Source: Roseitranquillus sp963776845 (GTDB taxonomy: Bacteria; Pseudomonadota; Alphaproteobacteria; Rhodobacterales; Rhodobacteraceae). From it: DNA of 64,000 nucleotides. Under the pieces are notes generated by a model. The model had not been told where the DNA came from, did no database searches, and saw only the letters and a program-made list of their open reading frames with translations. Below, one piece after another: positions 18,073 to 26,557 of the stretch. The position numbers were made by a program, and so were the translations under genes. The stretch spans positions 620,001-684,000 of the forward strand of contig CAVZOJ010000003.1 of the NCBI GenBank assembly GCA_963776845.1, in the 5' to 3' direction. Position 1 is the first letter of the stretch. Each line of letters opens with the position of its first letter.

Positions 18073-18836
18073 CGGAGCGGGAGGCGGTGGTCGAGGTGCG
18101 CGGGCTGCGGACGCAGTTCGGCACCCATGTCGTGCACGAGGACCTGGACCTCGACGTCTGGCGCGGCGAGGTGCTGGGCGTCGTCGGCGGGTCGGGCACG
18201 GGCAAGTCCGTGCTGCTGCGCACCATCGTCGGGCTGATCGAGCCCGCGGCCGGCGCCATCCGCGTCTTCGGCACCGACGTCACGCAGGCGCCGGAGACGG
18301 AGCGCCGCCGCATCGGGCGGCGTTGGGGGGTGATGTTCCAGGACGGTGCGCTGTTCTCCTCGCTCACGGTGCGGGAAAACGTCGAGGCGCCGATGCGGGA
18401 GCTGACGGAACTCTCGCGGGAGACGCGCCGGGCGCTGGCCGACCTAAAGATCTCGATGGTCGGATTGCCGGTAAAGGCGGGCGACAACTATCCGTCCGAG
18501 CTTTCTGGCGGCATGAGGAAGCGGGCAGGGCTGGCGCGGGCGCTGGCGCTCGACCCCGAGATCGTGTTCCTCGACGAGCCGACCGCCGGCCTCGACCCGA
18601 TCGGCGCGGCGGAGTTCGATACGCTGATCGGTGACCTGCAGGGATCGCTGGGCCTGACGGTCTTCTTCGTCACCCATGACCTGGATAGTCTGCACGCCAT
18701 CTGCGACCGTGTGGCGGTCCTGGCGGAGAAACGCGTGCTGGTGACGGGGACGCTGCGGGAGATGATGCAGGTGGACCATCCGTGGGTCCGCAAGTACTTT
18801 CACGGGCCGCGTGCCCGGGCCGCCGGAGTGGGCTGA
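18069..18836 (+). CDS. mlaF: Mla-type ABC transporter ATPase
   Basis: The 255-residue ATPase pairs with the upstream permease. Walker A is GGSGTGKSVLLRTIVGL, the signature is LSGGMRKRAGLARAL, Walker B is IVFLDEPTAGLDP, and FFVTHDLDSL carries the switch histidine. The G-S-G-x-G-K-S-V Walker A and the M-(R/Q)-K-R signature are typical of the Mla/Mkl subfamily. GTG 18069 overlaps the permease stop (GTGA), indicating translational coupling. It supplies energy for lipid movement across the envelope. Confidence 0.92.
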   Translation: MTEREAVVEVRGLRTQFGTHVVHEDLDLDVWRGEVLGVVGGSGTGKSVLLRTIVGLIEPAAGAIRVFGTDVTQAPETERRRIGRRWGVMFQDGALFSSLTVRENVEAPMRELTELSRETRRALADLKISMVGLPVKAGDNYPSELSGGMRKRAGLARALALDPEIVFLDEPTAGLDPIGAAEFDTLIGDLQGSLGLTVFFVTHDLDSLHAICDRVAVLAEKRVLVTGTLREMMQVDHPWVRKYFHGPRARAAGVG

Positions 18837-18837
18837 G

Positions 18838-20574
18838 ATGGAGATCAAGGCCAACTACGTCCTGATTGGGATCTTCACCATCGTTGGCCTGCTGGGCGCG
18901 CTGGGCTTCCTGCTGTGGCTGGCAAGTGTCCAGATCGACCGGCAGTTTCAGCGCTACTACATCTATTTCGACAGCGTCTCGGGGCTCAGCGAGGCGGGCG
19001 AGGTACGCTACAACGGCCTGCCGGTCGGGCAGGTGATTGAACTTGGCCTCGACCCGGCGGGCGAGGGCGTGCGGGCGCTGATCGAGATCGACGCCGATAC
19101 GCCGGTCCGGGTCGGCAGCACAGCGCAACTCTCGGCGCAGGGCGTCACCGGCGTGTCGTTCGTGTCGATCTCGGGCGGTGAGGCGGACGAGCCACTCCTC
19201 AGGACGAGCAGCCCGCGCGCGATCCCGGTGATCCCGTCGCGGCCCTCGGCGCTGCAGACGCTGACCGAGCAGGGACCGGACCTGGTGACAGAGGCGGTGG
19301 AGCTGATCTCGCGGTTGCAGAGCTTCGTGGGGCCGCAGAACCAGGAGCGGGTCTCGACGCTGCTGGAAAACCTCAGCAGCTCTTCCGGCGCTCTCGACAC
19401 GGCGCTCTCGGACTTTTCCTCGATCTCGACCACTGTCGAGACCGCGACCGCGCAGATCACGGACTTCACCAGTCGGCTCGACGCGATCGGCGGCGCGGTC
19501 GAGACGACGCTAGGTCAGCTCGACGGGACGCTGGCGACGGCGCGCGAAACGATCGCGGAGGCGGAGATGACGCTGTCGACCGCGACGGAGGCACTGGGTG
19601 CGGCGCGGCAGACCTTTGATCTCGCCTCTTCCAGCATCGAGACGCAGGTGCCCCGGATCTCGGACGATCTCTCCACGGCGATCCGGTCCGCCGATTCGAC
19701 CTTTCAGGACGCGATGGGCGTCATTGGCCAGGTGGCGGCGCGGCTCGAGACGACGGCCGATCTCGCCGACGCGCGCCTGTCCCAGCTTGGCGAGACGCTG
19801 GACGTCGTGGACACGACGCTGGCCGACGCGAGTGTGTCGTTCGATGCGGTGGAGGAGGCATCCGAGGCCGTGGAGGTTCTGGTGGAGGGCACGGGCGCCA
19901 GCCTGGTCGACGAGGCGCGCGTGACGCTAGAGACGGTCGACGAGTTGCTCGGCGTACTGAACGAAACGGTCAAGCGGGACCTGCCGCGCATTGCCGAGAG
20001 CATCAGGACCGCCTCGGAAGGCGCCGCCTCGGTCGTCACTGCCGCGCAGGCCACGCTCGAGGCCTTGCCCGACCGGCTGGACCCGCTGAGCGATGCCGCA
20101 CGAACGACGCTGACGACGGCGACCGACCTGCTGCGCCGCGCGGAAGGCAGCCTCGATGCCATCGGCACGACCCTCAGCGGTGCCGACCGGACGCTGGCGG
20201 CGGCCGAGCAGACCTTCACGGGGGTGAACGAGGTGCTCGAGACCGAGGTCGCGCCCGCCGCGGCGGACATCCGCGCCGCGGCGTCAGGCATCGACGAGGC
20301 GATGGCGGCGTTGACCGAGGAGCTTCCCGCGATCGCCGCCAACCTCAGCGAGACGGCGGCGCGGGCGCGCAATATTGCCGAGACCATCGATGCGGCGGTC
20401 GCGGCGGCTGTCCCCGGCGTCCGCGCCTTCTCGCAACGTGGACTGCCGGAATTCACGCAGCTGGCGCGGCGTGCGCAGGATGCCGTTACGGCGCTGCAGC
20501 GCTTGCTGGAGCGCATCGAGCGGGACCCGACGCGGTTCATCTTCGGCACGTCGTCTCCGGAATTTCGCCGGTAG
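18838..20574 (+). CDS. MCE/MlaD-family periplasmic protein with long coiled coil
   Basis: The 578-residue protein has one N-terminal membrane helix (about residues 8-29, LIGIFTIVGLLGALGFLL), an MCE domain (about 38-115, YFDSVSGLSEAGEVRYNGLPVG), and a very long Ala/Thr/Ser/Glu-rich helical region to the C-terminus. MCE proteins form hexameric rings that bind lipid. The extended helix here is far longer than in E. coli MlaD (about 180 residues) and resembles needle-forming MCE proteins such as PqiB or YebT, or Mce-type proteins, which reach across the periplasm. The start at 18838 lies 1 bp after the ATPase stop with GGAG upstream. It is the probable substrate-binding conduit of this operon. 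Confidence 0.88.
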   Translation: MEIKANYVLIGIFTIVGLLGALGFLLWLASVQIDRQFQRYYIYFDSVSGLSEAGEVRYNGLPVGQVIELGLDPAGEGVRALIEIDADTPVRVGSTAQLSAQGVTGVSFVSISGGEADEPLLRTSSPRAIPVIPSRPSALQTLTEQGPDLVTEAVELISRLQSFVGPQNQERVSTLLENLSSSSGALDTALSDFSSISTTVETATAQITDFTSRLDAIGGAVETTLGQLDGTLATARETIAEAEMTLSTATEALGAARQTFDLASSSIETQVPRISDDLSTAIRSADSTFQDAMGVIGQVAARLETTADLADARLSQLGETLDVVDTTLADASVSFDAVEEASEAVEVLVEGTGASLVDEARVTLETVDELLGVLNETVKRDLPRIAESIRTASEGAASVVTAAQATLEALPDRLDPLSDAARTTLTTATDLLRRAEGSLDAIGTTLSGADRTLAAAEQTFTGVNEVLETEVAPAAADIRAAASGIDEAMAALTEELPAIAANLSETAARARNIAETIDAAVAAAVPGVRAFSQRGLPEFTQLARRAQDAVTALQRLLERIERDPTRFIFGTSSPEFRR

Positions 20575-20614
20575 AGCTGGAAACCAGGCGCGACTCCGGC
20601 GATAGACGCAGGAG

Positions 20615-21223
20615 ATGACGCTGCGCCTGATCCTCTGTTCGCTGATTCTGTCGCTCATCGGTGGCTGTTCAGCCGTCACCGGCATCGCCTCGGCCGGAAG
20701 ACCGCTGGATACGTTCGAGCTGCGGCCGCTGCCCGCGCGGACCAGCGTCGTCAGAGGCTCGACGCATCTCGTGGTCGAGCCGCCGACGGCGTCAGGCGCG
20801 CTGAGCACCGATCGTATCGCCGTGCGTCCGAACGCGCTGGAGGTGGCCTACCTTCCTGGCGTTGCCTGGGTGGATGCGGCGCCGGAGCATGTGCAGCTTC
20901 TGATCGTGCGCTCCCTCGGCGGTACGGGCGCCTTCGCGCTCGTCTCGGAGGGCGGCGCGCGGGCCGATGCGGATTGGTACCTCGAGACGGACCTGCAGGC
21001 GTTCGGGGTCGAGCTCGACCCGGCGGGCGCCGCGCGTGCGTCGGTGCGCCTGTCCGCGACGCTGGTCTCGAGCACCGACCGCCGCATCCGGGGATCCCGC
21101 ATCTTCGAGGGGTCGGTGCCTGTCGCAGATACCGGCGTGGAGTACGTCGTGCCGGGCCTACAGCAGGCGACGACGTTGGTCCTCGGTGCGCTGGCCGACT
21201 GGACAGTCGCGACGACCCGCTGA
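20615..21223 (+). CDS. ABC-type transport auxiliary lipoprotein
   Basis: The 202-residue product starts with a lipoprotein signal (LILCSLILSLIGGCSAV; lipobox around Cys 19). The rest, with FELRPLPARTS, LVVEPPTASGALSTDRIAV, EVAYLPGVAWVD and a final region on stress of DLQAFGVELDPAGAARASV, fits the PqiC/DUF330-like auxiliary lipoproteins that accompany MCE transport operons. It is probably anchored in the outer membrane, where it docks the MCE conduit. It is the last gene of the Mla operon, 40 bp after the MCE gene. The ribosome binding site is AGGAG. Confidence 0.85.
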   Translation: MTLRLILCSLILSLIGGCSAVTGIASAGRPLDTFELRPLPARTSVVRGSTHLVVEPPTASGALSTDRIAVRPNALEVAYLPGVAWVDAAPEHVQLLIVRSLGGTGAFALVSEGGARADADWYLETDLQAFGVELDPAGAARASVRLSATLVSSTDRRIRGSRIFEGSVPVADTGVEYVVPGLQQATTLVLGALADWTVATTR

Positions 21224-21281
21224 ATCTCTGCGGCGGGAGCACTAGGTCGACGCCGGAGGGCGAGACATTGGGAGTAGCGCG

Positions 21282-22214
21282 ATGAAGATCGGGATCGTCG
21301 GGACCGGCATGGTCGGATCGTCCGCAGCCTATGCGATGACGCTGCTCGGCATCGGATCGGAGATCATGCTCGTCGATGCGAATGCCGATCTCGCCCGCGC
21401 GCAAGCGCAGGACATCTCGCACGCCGCGCCGTTCGCCGCCTCGGTCGCGGTTCGAGCCGGCGGCTACCGCGAGCTTTCCGACGCCGGGATCGTGGTCATC
21501 GCCGCCGGGGTCAGCCAGAAGCCGGGCGAGACGCGGCCTGAGCTGCTCGGCCGCAACGCCGAGGTGTTCCGCAGCGTGATTGGCGAGGTCATGGCCGCCG
21601 CGCCGGACGCGGTGCTGCTGATCGCCACCAATCCGGTCGACGTCATGACGCTGGTGGCGCAGCGCATCTCCGGCCAGCCGGCGCAGCGTGTCATCGGGTC
21701 GGGCACGGTGCTCGACACGGCGCGCTTCCGGACGCTCCTGGGTCAGCGCCTCGGTATCGCGCCACATTCGGTGCATGCCTACGTCATCGGCGAGCACGGC
21801 GACAGCGAGGTCGCTGTCTGGTCTTCGGCCATGGCGGGAAGCGTGCCGGTGCGTGCCTTCGCCGATCAGGTCGGCCGGCCGATCGATGACGCGTTGCGCG
21901 AAGAGGTCACGACCGAGGTTCGCGACGCGGCGTACCGCATCATCGCCGGCAAGGGGTCGACCTACTACGGCATCGGCGCCGGCATCGCGCGGATCGCGCA
22001 CGCCATCCTCGACGACGAAAACGCGGTCCTGACCGTCTCCACCGTCACGCGCGACGTCGAGGGCGTCGCGGATGTGCCCCTGTCGCTGCCGCGGGTCGTG
22101 GGGTCGGCCGGGATCGTCGCCGACCTTCGCCCCGAGCTCGACGCGGGCGAGCGCAGCGCGCTGCGCGCCAGTGCCGAGACCGTGCGGCGGATGGTCGACG
22201 AGGTGCGACTTTAG
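21282..22214 (+). CDS. ldh: L-lactate dehydrogenase
   Basis: The 310-residue NAD-dependent enzyme interconverts pyruvate and L-lactate. The Rossmann loop is GIVGTGMVGSSAAYAM, the active-site loop reads GVSQKPGETR (Gln where malate dehydrogenases have Arg, so lactate specificity), ATNPVDVMT is conserved, and the catalytic histidine is in VIGEHGDSEVAVWSSA. Length is typical of bacterial LDH. It lies 58 bp after the lipoprotein gene with GGGAGTAGCG upstream and may be separately transcribed. It is convergent with the TetR gene, 16 bp away. Confidence 0.92.
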   Translation: MKIGIVGTGMVGSSAAYAMTLLGIGSEIMLVDANADLARAQAQDISHAAPFAASVAVRAGGYRELSDAGIVVIAAGVSQKPGETRPELLGRNAEVFRSVIGEVMAAAPDAVLLIATNPVDVMTLVAQRISGQPAQRVIGSGTVLDTARFRTLLGQRLGIAPHSVHAYVIGEHGDSEVAVWSSAMAGSVPVRAFADQVGRPIDDALREEVTTEVRDAAYRIIAGKGSTYYGIGAGIARIAHAILDDENAVLTVSTVTRDVEGVADVPLSLPRVVGSAGIVADLRPELDAGERSALRASAETVRRMVDEVRL

Positions 22215-22230
22215 TCTTCCGGGCACGGCC

Positions 22231-22902
22231 TCAGCCGGCCTCGACCCGGTCGGGTCCAGCGCCCACCGACCGCATTCTTTCCAGCCCGTCGAGGATCAGC
22301 TCCAGCCCGAAGGCAAAGTCTTGCCGGCCGTCGTAGCGATCGGCCGCGACGGCCTCGGCCATGCCGCGCAGCCACGGCAAGTCGGGCGGCATTTCCGGCA
22401 GGAACGCCGCGGCCTGGTCGGCATACTCTTCCTCCGCGAAGGGGAAGTTGAGCTGCTGCAGGGTAAAGCCATAGACGTGGGAATCGATGGCGTTCCAAGC
22501 ACGGTCGGCCTCAGCGTAGTCGAAGCCCGCCGACACGAGGCAGCCGATCGTGGCGTCGACGTAGGCGAGCATCACCGGCCCGACATTGACGCGGCTGACG
22601 ATCAGCGCAGTCGCCCACGGATGCCGGACGAGAACCTCGTGCGCGGCAGTGGCCCGCCGTCGCATCTCGGACTTCCAGGCGCCGCCGACCTCGGGATGCG
22701 CGAACTCCGACGCCACGCGTTCCACGAGCCCATCGAGCGCATCCTCCTTGTTGCGGACGTGGTTGTAGAGGCTCATCGCCTCGACCCCCAGCGACTGTGC
22801 AAGCCGGCGCATCGAGAGCGCGTCGATCCCGTCCCGATCGGCCAGTGCCATAGCGGCAGCCAGCACGCGCTGCCGGGTGAGCGGCGTTCGCTTTTCCTTC
22901 AT
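22231..22902 (-). CDS. TetR-family transcriptional regulator
   Basis: The 223-residue repressor has an N-terminal DNA-binding domain (residues about 8-55) whose helix-turn-helix reads MRRLAQSLGVEAMSLYNHV, close to classical TetR (with N-H-V after the recognition helix), and a TetR-C-like ligand domain (80-210). The start at 22902 is preceded by GGGAG. The long open frame upstream in the same phase crosses the divergent gene and is not real. It is divergent from the NAD(P)-binding protein gene, with two near-identical palindromes in the 87-bp gap, so it most likely represses itself and that gene. Confidence 0.9.
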   Translation of the reverse strand: MKEKRTPLTRQRVLAAAMALADRDGIDALSMRRLAQSLGVEAMSLYNHVRNKEDALDGLVERVASEFAHPEVGGAWKSEMRRRATAAHEVLVRHPWATALIVSRVNVGPVMLAYVDATIGCLVSAGFDYAEADRAWNAIDSHVYGFTLQQLNFPFAEEEYADQAAAFLPEMPPDLPWLRGMAEAVAADRYDGRQDFAFGLELILDGLERMRSVGAGPDRVEAG

Positions 22903-22926
22903 CTGCACTCCCGGGGCTTGACTCGA

Positions 22927-22939
22927 CTTACGGCGTAAG
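22927..22939. promoter_or_regulatory. TetR operator 1
   Basis: CTTACGGCGTAAG is a 13-bp inverted repeat (CTTAC arms) in the tetR/NAD(P)-binding gene intergenic region. It differs from operator 2 at one central base. TTAC-N3-GTAA-type palindromes are common TetR-family sites. Confidence 0.7.
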
Positions 22940-22959
22940 GTTAAACGCGGCGTCGTAAA

Positions 22960-22972
22960 CTTACAGCGTAAG
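22960..22972. promoter_or_regulatory. TetR operator 2
   Basis: CTTACAGCGTAAG repeats operator 1 with one central change, 33 bp away centre to centre (about three helical turns). It ends 17 bp before the ATG of the downstream gene, so bound protein would block that promoter. Confidence 0.7.
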
Positions 22973-22989
22973 TGCAGAAAGGTCACTCG

Positions 22990-23706
22990 ATGAAACGCAT
23001 CGCCATAGTCGGCATTTCCGGCAAGCTCGGCCAGTACATGCTGCAGCACGCGCTCGATCGCGGGTACGAGGTCTCCGGCGTCTGCCGGCCGGAGAGCGTC
23101 GGCAAGCTCGACCGCTTCGTGCGGGACTACGGCGATCGCATCACCCTCCACCCTGGCCGCACCAACGATCGCGACGTGATCGCGCGAGCCCTCGCGGGTG
23201 CGGAGGGCGTGCTGACCGTTCTCGCGCCGTGGGGCGTCGACGATTACGCCAGCGGGACCGCCCAGGCCGTCCTCGACCATGCCGAACCAGGCGCGCGGCT
23301 GATCTTCTCCTGCGGCTGGCACATCACCCGCGACGGCAAGGATGTCTATCCTTGGAAGCTGCGTGCGATGCTTGCGGTGTTCGGTCCACTCGCCCGCCTG
23401 GCGCGCTTCGCGGACCTTCGCGACCAGGTCGAGGCGACGCGCCGCATCTTCGCCAGCGAGACGGCATGGACCGTCGTCCGCGGCTCGGACCTGGAGGAGG
23501 GACCATCCCAGGGCCTGCCGGTCTGGTCCCGGCATGTCGGCGACCCGATCCTCGAAAGCAACCTGACCCGACGGATCGACTTCGCCCTGTTCATGGTGGC
23601 TGCGCTGGAAGACGACGCGCTGATCCGCGAGGCGCCCGCCATCGTCGGCCGCGACACTGCATCGGCGCGTGCCCATGGTGCGGCGGCCGCGACCCGCGCG
23701 GCCTGA
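22990..23706 (+). CDS. NAD(P)-binding (NmrA/SDR-like) protein
   Basis: The 238-residue product has an N-terminal dinucleotide-binding motif (IAIVGISGKLGQYMLQHAL; G-x-x-G-x-x-G form) and an atypical-SDR/NmrA-like outline: AEGVLTVLAPWGVDDY, GARLIFSCGWHIT, then AWTVVRGSDLEEGPS. Such proteins bind NAD(P)H and act as reductases, isomerases or redox sensors; the substrate is unknown. ATG 22990 has AGAAAGG upstream. It is divergent from tetR and preceded by the paired operators, so expression is probably induced by the TetR ligand. Confidence 0.78.
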   Translation: MKRIAIVGISGKLGQYMLQHALDRGYEVSGVCRPESVGKLDRFVRDYGDRITLHPGRTNDRDVIARALAGAEGVLTVLAPWGVDDYASGTAQAVLDHAEPGARLIFSCGWHITRDGKDVYPWKLRAMLAVFGPLARLARFADLRDQVEATRRIFASETAWTVVRGSDLEEGPSQGLPVWSRHVGDPILESNLTRRIDFALFMVAALEDDALIREAPAIVGRDTASARAHGAAAATRAA

Positions 23707-23769
23707 CGCGTCCGTCTTGCGCCTTCGGACGCCCCCTCCTAGAGATGGCGCGAGCAACCGGGAGGCGGC

Positions 23770-24808
23770 ATGGACATCCGTCGCGACCTTGCCGACGCGG
23801 TCGGCAACACGCCCCTGATCCGCCTGCGCCGCGCGTCGGAGGAGACGGGCTGCGAGATCCTCGGCAAGGCGGAATTTCTCAATCCCGGACAATCGGTGAA
23901 GGACCGCGCGGCGCTCTGGATCATCCGCGACGCCGTCGCGCGCCGGCAACTCCGCCCCGGCGGCACCATCGTGGAGGGTACCGCCGGCAACACCGGCATC
24001 GGGCTGGCGCTGGTCGGCGCCTCGATGGGATTCAGAACCGTCATCGTGATCCCCGAGACGCAGTCCGAAGAGAAGAAGGACATGTTGCGGCTGGCCGGCG
24101 CGGACCTCGTGCAGGTCCCCGCCGCACCGTACCGGAACCCGAACAACTACGTCCGCTACTCGGGACGCCTCGCCGAGCGGCTCGCGCAGTCGGAGCCGAA
24201 CGGCGCGATCTGGGCCAACCAGTTCGACAACGTGGCGAACCGGCAGGCGCACATCGACGGGACGGGCCCGGAGATTTGGCGACAGACCGAGGGCAAGGTC
24301 GATGGCTTCATCTGCTCGGTCGGCACCGGCGGAACCCTTGCCGGCGTGGCCCACGCGCTTCAGCACCGGGGCGTGAAGATCGGTCTCGCCGATCCCGAAG
24401 GATTCCGGCATCTACGGTCTGATGACGCGCGGCGAAGCGGACATGTCGGGCTCCTCCATCACCGAAGGGATCGGCAACAGCCGGATCACCGCGAACCTCG
24501 AGGGGCTGGCACCGGATATCTGCTACAAGATCCCCGACGCAGAGGCCTTGCCCTTCGTCTACGACTTGGTGGAGGAAGAGGGCCTGTGCCTAGGCGGCTC
24601 GTCCGGTATCAACATCGCGGGCGCCGTGCGGCTCGCGCGGGAGCTTGGCCCGGGCCACACGATCGTCACGATCCTCTGCGACTACGGGACCCGCTACCAG
24701 TCCAAGCTCTTCAACCCAGCGTTCCTGTCCGAAAAGGAGCTCCCGGTACCGGAATGGCTGACGCGCGCGCCCAAGAAGCTCCCGCCGGTCTTCGAGGACG
24801 TCGAGTAG
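23770..24808 (+). pseudogene. cysK: Cysteine synthase, single frameshift
   Basis: The gene encodes a PLP-dependent O-acetylserine sulfhydrylase-type enzyme of about 345 residues. The PLP lysine lies in NPGQSVKDRAA, the phosphate/substrate loop is GTAGNTGIG, and ICSVGTGGTLAGVA binds the cofactor phosphate. One extra T in TT 24403-24404, after LADPEG, shifts the frame; without it the protein continues SGIYGLMTRGEADMSGSSI and ends at 24808 with PPVFEDVE. Both halves are well conserved, so the break is recent or a sequencing error. The length matches the longer alphaproteobacterial cysteine synthase A form. Start ATG 23770 has GGGAGGCGG upstream. Confidence 0.88.
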
Positions 24809-24859
24809 CGCCACCGAACGGGGGCACCTGCGGTCGCGTGCGGCGCGGCCGATCCACCC

Positions 24860-24887
24860 TTGATTGCCTCGTCCGCGCGCGTATAGG
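24860..24887 (+). promoter_or_regulatory. Putative promoter of tRNA-Ser
   Basis: TTGATT at 24860-24865 and TATAGG at 24882-24887, spaced 16 bp, lie 12 bp upstream of the tRNA 5' end. This is a good placement for a tRNA promoter. Confidence 0.5.
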
Positions 24888-24899
24888 AAGCACCGGCAC

Positions 24900-24989
24900 G
24901 GAGAGGTGGCCGAGTGGTCGAAGGCGCACGCCTGGAAAGCGTGTAGGCGGGAAACCGTCTCGAGGGTTCGAATCCCTCTCTCTCCGCCA
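24900..24989 (+). tRNA. tRNA-Ser (GGA anticodon)
   Basis: The 90-nt gene folds as a class II tRNA. Acceptor stem GGAGAGG pairs with TCTCTCC, the anticodon stem is CACGC/GCGTG with loop CTGGAAA (anticodon GGA, serine), a long variable arm follows, and the T arm is GAGGG-TTCGAAT-CCCTC. Discriminator G and CCA are encoded. The mobile region starts 27 bp after the CCA, so this tRNA marks the left border of the accessory segment. No second copy of its 3' end was found at the right border. Confidence 0.97.
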
Positions 24990-25015
24990 CTTGCCGCCGC
25001 GAACCTGTTCTCTTG

Positions 25016-25067
25016 AGAGCGGCGGTGAGAAAGTCGGCCACAGAGCGGCGGTGAGAAAGTCGGCCAC
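25016..25067 (+). repeat. Tandem terminal repeats of IS21 copy A
   Basis: Two identical 26-bp units (25016-25041 and 25042-25067), each containing GGCGGTGAGAAAGTCGGCC, stand at the left end of the IS. IS21-family elements carry multiple transposase-binding repeats at their ends. Copy B has only one unit, with two mismatches. Confidence 0.75.
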
Positions 25068-25257
25068 GGTAGCGGCGGGATGAGCCCGCGGCGGGCGGCG
25101 TAAAAGTCGGCCACGTTTGCCCTCTCTGGCGGCAGGGAGGGTGGGGGCATTTTCACCGTGGAGCTGTATCGTAAGGTTCGCCGCGCCTACTTCAGGCAAG
25201 GCATGAGCAAGCGCGCCATCGCGCGTCACTTCTGCATCTCACGCGACAGCGTCGACA

Positions 25258-25305
25258 GTTCGGAGGATCAGGGATTGATCCAGTGGATCAATCCCCCGAC
25301 GGACG
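25258..25305 (+). repeat. CCAGTGG palindromic insert E1
   Basis: A 48-bp insert in istA runs from GTTCG to GGACG. Its centre (25271-25295) is a perfect palindrome with 11-bp arms GGGATTGATCC around AGT. The rest of istA is recognisable on both sides, so the element was inserted into a formerly intact gene. It translates partly as LIQWIN. Confidence 0.75.
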
Positions 25306-26164
25306 ATCTTGTACTCCGTGCCGCCGGGCTACCGGCGGACCGCGCCGGTGAAGCGGCCGAAGCTGGACGGGTTCACCGAGATCATCGACGCTTGGCTGCT
25401 TGAGGACGCCGACCGCCCTCGCAAGCAGCGGCACACCGCCAAGCGGGTCCTCGACCGCTTGCGAGACGAGCACGGGTTCACCGGCGGCTACACCATCGTG
25501 AAGGCATACCTGCGCGAGCACCAGCGGCGCAGCCGCGAGATGTTCGTGCCGCTGCATCACGCTCCCGGCCACGCGCAGGCGGACTTTGGCGAGGCGCTGG
25601 TGGTGATCGGCGGGGTCGAGCAGAAGGCGCACTTCTTTGTCTTCGACCTGCCGCACAGCGATGCCTGCTACGTTCGCGCCTACCCGGCGGCGACGGCCGA
25701 GGCGTGGGCCGATGGCCACGTCCACGCCTTCGCGTTCTTCGGGCGGGTGCCGCTATCGGTGCTCTACGATAACGACCGCTGCCTGGTGGCGCGCATCCTG
25801 CCGGACGGGACGCGCAAGCGGGCAACGCTCTTCAGCGGGATGCTATCGCACTACGTGATCGAGGATCGGTACGGTCGCCCTGGGAAGGGGAATGACAAGG
25901 GTGCCGTCGAGGGGATCGTCGGCTGGTCGCGGCGCAACTTCATGGTGCCGCTGCCCCGCTTCGCGACCTGGGACGAGTTCAACATCTGGCTGGAGGAGCA
26001 ATGCCGCAAGCGGCAATCGGAGATCCTGCGCGGCCACCAGGAGACGATCGGCGAGCGGCTCCAGCGTGATCTCGCAGCGATGATGCCGCTGCCGCCGGCG
26101 CCATTCGAGGCCTGCGACCAGGCGACGGGCCGGGTCAGCTCGCAGGCGCTGGTGCGGTACAGGA

Positions 26165-26213
26165 GTTCGAGCGTGAAAAAATCGATCCAGTGGATCGATT
26201 TTAGCGAAGAACG
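26165..26213 (+). repeat. CCAGTGG palindromic insert E2
   Basis: A 49-bp insert from GTTCG to GAACG near the 3' end of istA. Its centre (26178-26202) is a perfect palindrome with arms AAAATCGATCC around AGT. It shifts the istA frame. The outer GTTCG/GAAC pair matches E1, while the arm sequence is different but still fully complementary. Confidence 0.75.
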
Positions 26214-26303
26214 ACTACTCGGTGCCGGTCAGCTACGGCCACCGCGAGGTCTGGATCAGGGGCTACGTCGACGAAGTCGTCATCGGCTGCGGCGGAGACG
26301 GTG

Positions 26304-26557
26304 AGCCGCCGAAGGCGCCACCGGTTCGAGCCCGGCGGCGAACGCCCGCCATCCCGAGGCGGCCGGATGCGGTCACCGACTTCGGTGACGTGCGGCTCTG
26401 GTCGGAGACGCAGATCTTCGACATTCGCGTCAGTGACATGATGGCGCCCAGTCCCGGCGACCTGATCGAGATCGGGGACGAGGCCTTCGTGGTCCAGGGC
26501 GAGCCGGTGCGAGACCGCGAGCGGCTGATCTGGACTGTGGACGTGCGGCCGGCGTGA
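26304..26557 (+). pseudogene. Phage head-tail joining protein, C-terminal fragment
   Basis: Directly after the IS21 break, an open frame gives about 80 residues (FGDVRLWSETQIFDIRVSDM, PGDLIEIGDEAFVVQGEPVR, ending WTVDVRPA). Its position before a DUF6441-type tail gene, and this sequence style, fit the C-terminal part of the small head-tail joining protein of lambda-like Rhodobacterales prophages. The N-terminus has been replaced by the IS, and the fragment is fused in frame to the istA tail. The stop overlaps the next start. Confidence 0.55.

Larger units (their letters stand above)
25016..26303 (+). mobile_element. IS21-family element, copy A (right part missing)
   Basis: About 1.29 kb with terminal repeats on the left and a broken istA, but no istB and no right end. 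It stops at GGAGACGGTGAG near 26303, where phage sequence begins. Copy B at 45740-47001 is almost identical (constant offset of 20698 bp, a handful of differences) and stops at exactly the same base, with unrelated DNA beyond. Both copies share the same two palindromic inserts, so they descend from one already damaged copy. Confidence 0.85.
25158..26303 (+). pseudogene. istA: IS21 transposase IstA, doubly interrupted
   Basis: The N-terminal helix-turn-helix part (YFRQGMSKRAIARHFCISRD) is in one frame. A 48-bp palindromic insert follows, and the frame changes. The DDE core is recognisable (HAQADFGEALVVI, LSVLYDNDRCLVA, KGNDKGAVEGIVGWSRR). A second palindromic insert at 26165-26213 shifts the frame again before the C-terminal segment VPVSYGHREVWIRGYVDEVV. 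The end is cut off at 26303 and runs in frame into a phage gene fragment. The protein would have catalysed cut-and-paste transposition together with IstB; as written it is inactive. Confidence 0.85.

Noticed and set aside
19425..19440. Palindrome CTCGAC-CACT-GTCGAG in the MCE gene
   Set aside because: It lies in a repetitive Thr/Val/Glu coding stretch, has no CCAGTGG centre with AGT loop, and does not interrupt the protein.
23708..23732. Hairpin GCGTCCG...CGGACGC after the NAD(P)-binding protein gene as a terminator
   Set aside because: The stem is good but the 11-nt loop is long and no T-run follows; not enough to call a terminator.
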